NCBI GenBank assembly: GCA_036898135.1
Contig: CM072511.1
Location: forward strand, 40,744,243-40,808,242
Origin: Oncomelania hupensis
Lineage: Eukaryota; Mollusca; Gastropoda; Littorinimorpha; Pomatiopsidae
Direction: 5' to 3'
Length of the DNA: 64,000 nt
Shown here: positions 52,855-59,300 of the stretch, in pieces
Layout of the letters: every line of letters begins with the position of its first letter
Position numbering within the stretch: position 1 is the first letter of the stretch
Program-made: the position numbers and the translations under genes
The notes under the pieces: generated by a model
Seen by the model: only the letters and a program-made list of their open reading frames with translations
Database searches by the model: none
Told to the model about the DNA's origin: nothing

Positions 52855-55800
52855 TTATTATTATTATTATTATTATTAATTAATTAAATTGTGTGTTTGC
52901 ATTGATGACAAAAATGTTATCTCTCTTCACTTTGTACAGGTATGGCTTGAAAGATACAGATGGTCTGTCTACGGAAGAACTGAAGGAAATTCCTTATGTC
53001 AACGTGCAGTAAGTTTTTGCTCCAATTAGTGTATATGTGCAGAAATTGTCACTTATTTCTCTTCTTAAATACTTACTGCTCCTTATTTAAAAACTCTAAA
53101 CTGTATCTTTATAGCACAGTTTACTTTAAGATGGAGATTTTCTCTGAATTTTAAGGGCTGCGTGAAAATGTTGAAGATTGGGTGTGATGGATATGGTATT
53201 CTCAAGAAAGGAGGAACTGAAGAGTTGTTTTTGAAGTGTTGTAACATGCCTTCTTAACTGTACAGGACCAAGGCCAGCTTGTTCAAGCTGAAATATTCTC
53301 CAAAACTAAGGCAGAAAGTGAAAGCAGCAAAACAGAGAAGTCTTGGGTTAGTACATCTGAACTTGTTTGTTTTATAATTATGATACATTTTATAAGCAGT
53401 AGTATTGTTTTATAAAATAGTTGGGGTACAAGAAGGCAACATGTAATATTGGTTTGTTACAATTCACCTGACCCAGGGATTGTCTGAATTCATATTGACT
53501 TGATTTATTTTTTAAACTTTGATTTTTGACACTTTATTGTCCCTTTTTATTAGGAAATTCTGGGCCTTGGGTGCGCCCAAACCCAACCTACCTAATATTA
53601 CTTATTAGTTGTGTTTTTGAAATTAAAAATCTTGTAGGCATTTGTGTATTATGTAGAAGTTCGAAGTTCAGATGGTCGCATGCATTTATGATGATGTTAT
53701 TTGTGTATGAGGTAATGGATTAGTTTTGACGTAAAGTGTGTGGAGGGATGGAAATATCGGCCATCAGATGTCAGTGATTTCGCGCTCGGCACAAATTTAT
53801 TTTTAAAAAAGCCCAAACTTGGGGGATGCTGATGGGACAAGCTAAATGGTGCATTGTAGTCTGCAACCCGCTAATGGTGTAGTGGGACCAGCAATCTAGG
53901 TGTGAGGAAAATCTAGCTGAAAAGGGAGTGACGGACTCTGTGACCCCATGAACAGCCTGCACTGAAGGGCACAAAAACAATCGTATTTTATTCACTCATC
54001 ATTGGATGCTTTGAACGGGAGGAGGAGCACTTCTAACATCAGGAGGAAGAATATTTCAGCCTTGGGATTTGAACTTCTTACCTTGGGGAGAAGACTTTGT
54101 ACCTTGGGGAGAACTAAATTAAGTCTTTAGCCGTGGGGAGAAAGCTGTGAGAGATCGATATGAATTTTGAGTTCACGGACAACTCCGAATTTCATTCATT
54201 TTGAAGGAGAGCAGGTATTTACTGTGAAGTGAAAGGAAGAGTATGATCTAGAATGAATGACTGCAGCGAATACAATCATCGGAATGTCTGAGTGACAAAT
54301 TGAAAGTACTATCATTGCATGTGATACAAGTTTATTTGTGCGTTGAGTTTAGAGAAACATTTATGAGTATAGAACAATGTGTGCATGCAAAAAGTTTGAG
54401 AATGAATGAGTTATGTTTGCATGAGGTTATACTTAATTTTTTTCCTATGTAGAATCAATTAATAATCAACACAAAAAGAAAAAATCCAACAGTTCTGTGT
54501 ACGCCTTTTATGTCCTCCCTGTTGTTACAGGGTTCATGTAATATTTATTTAAAGTAAATCTCAATACACACAAAAAGTATGAATATGTCAGCGTGAATGA
54601 ATTTTTTGTTGCTATTTTGATCTGGATTTTAGGTACACTTTGAATCAATTCTTATATTTAGTTTTTACTTTGGCGATTTTCTGTACTGCTAATATTAGTG
54701 CCACAATAACAGAAACTGTATGACTTAGACAACAATAATATTGATGTTGCCATTGCCAGTTTGATTCTCTTCAGGGACTTGGATCATAACCGAAACCAGA
54801 TGCGGAAACAGACTTCGGCGCCCTTGGACAGCGATGTGGATCGAGAAATGTCTGTTCAGTAAGTCACATTTTCACCCTTACTTTGTCTTTGGTTTTGTTT
54901 GTTTGTTTGTTTGTTTTAAGTGGGAAAGTGAAAAAAAAGGAAGGGGGTAAGAGGATTTTTTAAAAATTTATTTATTTTTAAATTTATTTAGGTAAAGCTA
55001 AAGACATCATAAAATGGTCTATGAATATTTGACAAATTGAAATCTGAATACTTTCTAAATGCAGCAGAAATATTTGGTTTTGATAGAAGGGAGAACAAAG
55101 AAAGCAAAGGACAAGGCAGGAAAAGCCAATATCAGCAAACGTTGAATTACAAGGTTCTACGGGAACAGTAAGAATATTTATTTAGTCCAAAGTTAAGAGG
55201 ACATCACTATGATGTGGTATTTTTTCAGCCTATCATTTGAGTAAATCTCATTTATTTATTTTGTTTTATCTGAACAAGTGTGTTAATAACATGAGTGATG
55301 ACAGACTTGATACCATTCTTGGGTAATAGACAAATATTGCAGAAATCTCTTGATATATTTCGTACCTCAGGTCACAGCCTATTATGAGGAAAGACCTTTC
55401 CACATCAGGCATGGATCAGAATGATGTGAGTGTGGTTGTGTTTGTAAAAAGTACTGTCATTTTATATTTCCTGTTTCAAGACTTTCTTTTTGAAAGATGA
55501 GGTTGTTGTTCACCCATGATTATTGCTTACTAGGTAAAGGTGTGCTCATAGAAATAAATATTGTTTGTTTCATGGGAAGCTGAACATTCAAGGGTCGTGA
55601 TGAGATCTTGCAGTTGATATACGTTCAAATGCACTTTGACTTTTGTTGTTGTTGTTTGATGACAATGATAGGTTTGGATGCAGTAAAATGCTGTTGCAAT
55701 GTTGAAAGTTTTGATAGCAAAAACGGTTTATTTTATTAGTAATGGCTGTGAATGAGGTTCATCATTGGAGTATTCATTTTTGTATGTTCAAAGTCAACGT

Positions 55801-56258
55801 TCTCATGCAAATAGCTACTATGTAATGTGAATTTCACTTTCAATCAGTTTAAAGATGTGATTTGTAACATGCTTGCAGCACTTCTAAAGTTAATCTTTAA
55901 ATTTACCGTTCTAGTGTTGTACTTTACACAGTTGCGTTTCACAAAAGTAGTTTTAGAAGGTTTTTGTTTGAATTCTTTTGTACAAAGTATGTCTTATTTT
56001 CTTTTTCTAAACAGTTGTATAAAGCTGATTCAGCATTGTAGTCTTACCTCTAGAAATGTTTGCATGTATGTATGTAACCCCAAAACATTCTTATGGTTAT
56101 GGGCCATACTCTGTAGTTAATAAAGCTAACCATGCATGATACTAGTGTACATACATAACCTTTTGCATATACATGAAGGTCAGATAATTTCAAGGGGCTT
56201 GGAACTTTGGATTGACTTGAATATATATATATATAGATATATATATATATAGATATAT

Positions 56259-56333
<75 letters not shown>

Positions 56334-59300
56334 TATAGATATATAGATAGATATATTGATATATATTAATCCTTTGCATTAAAATTTTATTCAGCAAAGG
56401 TAAAACAAAATTAGGTCACGTCCAGGCTTGAAAATAAGCAGTATTTGAATATAAGCAATCTTGAAATTGTCTGGTCTTCTGAGCATAATAATGAATTTAT
56501 TCCATCTACACCGTCACCCTGCGACTTTTCGTTGATGTGATTCAAATGTTGTTAAGTTAACCCTGATCATTATCTGTCTCTTCTTCTCAGGTTGGATATT
56601 CTGGCAGACCAAGTCGACCTCACTCATTTCATCCATCACAGAGTCATTCCTCTCAGTCTAACCAAAGCGCTCCTCATCCTTCCCCTTCCCATTTCTCCTC
56701 GCCCGATCGTAGGCAGCATCTGTCACCTCAGAACTCTCAAACCAACTATGAATTGAACGCTGTTGATAGCCTGTCTCAGTCCGTCCACTCATCTCAGCAG
56801 CATTCACGATCACCATACCACATGACAGAGACTAATACTCAGCCCACACATGATAACGTACGCTCGCCGTACAGCTCACAAACTAACAAAACCATTTCGG
56901 CACAGCGCGACCAGTCGGCTCCTCTGGGTTCTAGTTCTTTGGTGGACAGTTATAAGCCTTCCAAAACTGTGAACTCATCTAGTAAACACCACCTCAGGTC
57001 TTATCATTCTGATTACGAAGTGCCCAGACGGCGGCATGCAGCATCCACTGCTTCATCACTCTCCCACCGTTCGCATCACCACCGTGATCATGTCAGCCAT
57101 GCTCATCTTCGCTCGCAAGTATGCTTGCTGTAGTCGTACTCTGGGCTAGGATTCTGTACACCTGCAGTTTAGAGGTTAAAGCCTTTCCTTGTGGCTTTCA
57201 TTTTGTGGTACATAAAGCAGGGCTTGTGTTAGCGCTTTTATTTTTGCACCAATGTGTAATGTTCCACGGACTTGGATATATATATATACACACACACAAA
57301 CATAAAATTGCATCCACTCATGATGGTTTGTGTGCACTGTCAAAATTACAGAGGCTCAAACTTCTGCAATAACAGCCACAGCCCCTAACAGTGCAAATAT
57401 TAGTTAGTTAGTTATTCATTGCTTACAGGGTCCAGCAGACTGTAAAGAGACAAATCAGGACCACAAAATCAAGACCACAACTTGGTTAAAAGAGGACTCG
57501 CCCCTGATCTGTATAAAAGATCTGCTGAAACAACCCTAGTGGTAACAGTGAAGGCACTCAACCAGCCAGTCACTTTACTATAAAGGTATTCTACGCAGGG
57601 GACGCTGTAACTATACTCTTAATTTATCGAACCCATGTTTATGAAAACAAAATAAAATGTAAACATCATTATAAAATATCAGCAAAACACATACATAGAA
57701 AATGCCTAAATTGCTAAATAATCATATCATATAAAGCACCAGTGACCATTTGGCAGAAAGTGTTCAATATTCCCAACAGACCCCATACAACAATAAGGAG
57801 TTTTGGAAGAGTTTTCAAGAAAAAAGGTAGGTGACTAGTCTAACAAAGAAGAAAGTATAGTAGATTGATAAAACAGGGTAGGAATGAGAAAGAACAAAGG
57901 AGAAAGACAGCGACAGTGGGAATTTAAAACACTACATTTCCAGAATGTGGGGATACTATTTATACAGAAACCCCCGGTATCCCCAAAGGGGGGTAAATGC
58001 TGGTAACTTGTTGTCTTCTACAATTATGTTCTAGAACTTGTAGAACACAGAAATCATGTTTGGACTACAAATGGAAAACCATGTATAACCCTTTTTTTTT
58101 CTTTTTCTAATTCTCACGCCACATAATATATCGTGCAGAGCTGGGTTTTCTGCTGAAGGCATCACGAAAACAGGCATCTTCTTGAATATAATTATCCCCA
58201 TCTCCAAGTAAACAAAACCACAGAAAATGCATACAGGATGGGGCCCAATAGTTGCATGCATTCTTTTTCATTTGAATTTCATATGCAGTAGTACAGAATC
58301 CTAGAGTTTGTGTGTGCAGTGCATTTGTTTCTGTCTGCAGAGACCTTTCTCATTATTTTTAATATCCATTCTTGTCCATATTATTTTCATTATAGTTGCT
58401 TCTGTTAAATATTTATCTATATAGGTTTTTTCCCCCTGTCAGTTTGTGAGATATGAAAAGACTGTTTTTTAAATGAAAAAAAAAGTGTCTGTGTCAGAAA
58501 ACAAAGGGAAAAAAACCACCAACCATGTGTGCACATTTTCAGTATTGTTGGAAAGTTGTGAAAACAAAATTACGCATGTTTAAATCTACTTCTGTTTTGA
58601 CAGCGTAACGATGTTTCTTTGAATTTATTTCATCTAGTTATACTAACAAGCATGCAGAATGGAACTTCATATGGGTACACTTTGCCGTTTGCAGACTTGA
58701 AGAATTGTGTTTGGGTGTTATGAACAAATATCACATTAGAGTTTGAATCAGATCAGCATGCCAGATAGTGACAGACTTTGATTTATGATAGCTTTTTTAT
58801 GTGTTTTCTTTCTGGCTGTCACCTGTTTTTAAGCAGACCTCACATTTTGGGGAAAAGAAAGAAGTGTGTAAGGGAAAAAGGGTTGGGGAAGACACTGATA
58901 TAGATTGCCTATAAATGTGATCCATTCATTTATCCATATCTTCATCTGCCCAGTTTTGTTCATCTATCTAAAATGCCATCTTCTCACAGGGTGCATACGA
59001 AAGTGATACAAACGGCCGTCATGAGAGGAGAGACCGTCATAGAATATCATACACTGACAACCAGGATCGCCTTCAGCCTCCTGAATCTGTGGGTCAAAGT
59101 TCAAGGTCTGATTACAGCAGAGGTTATGCAGATGTATCTGGAGCCTACAGCACTGGCCAGTATAGGTAATAATAATAATAATAATTAAGTCCTGAAAGAT
59201 TATGGCACCAAAAACGTTAATAAATATTATCGTCAATAATAAGTATTAATAAACTTTTGTTTTTTTCACAAAATAAATTAATTACAAGGATAATGGTTTC

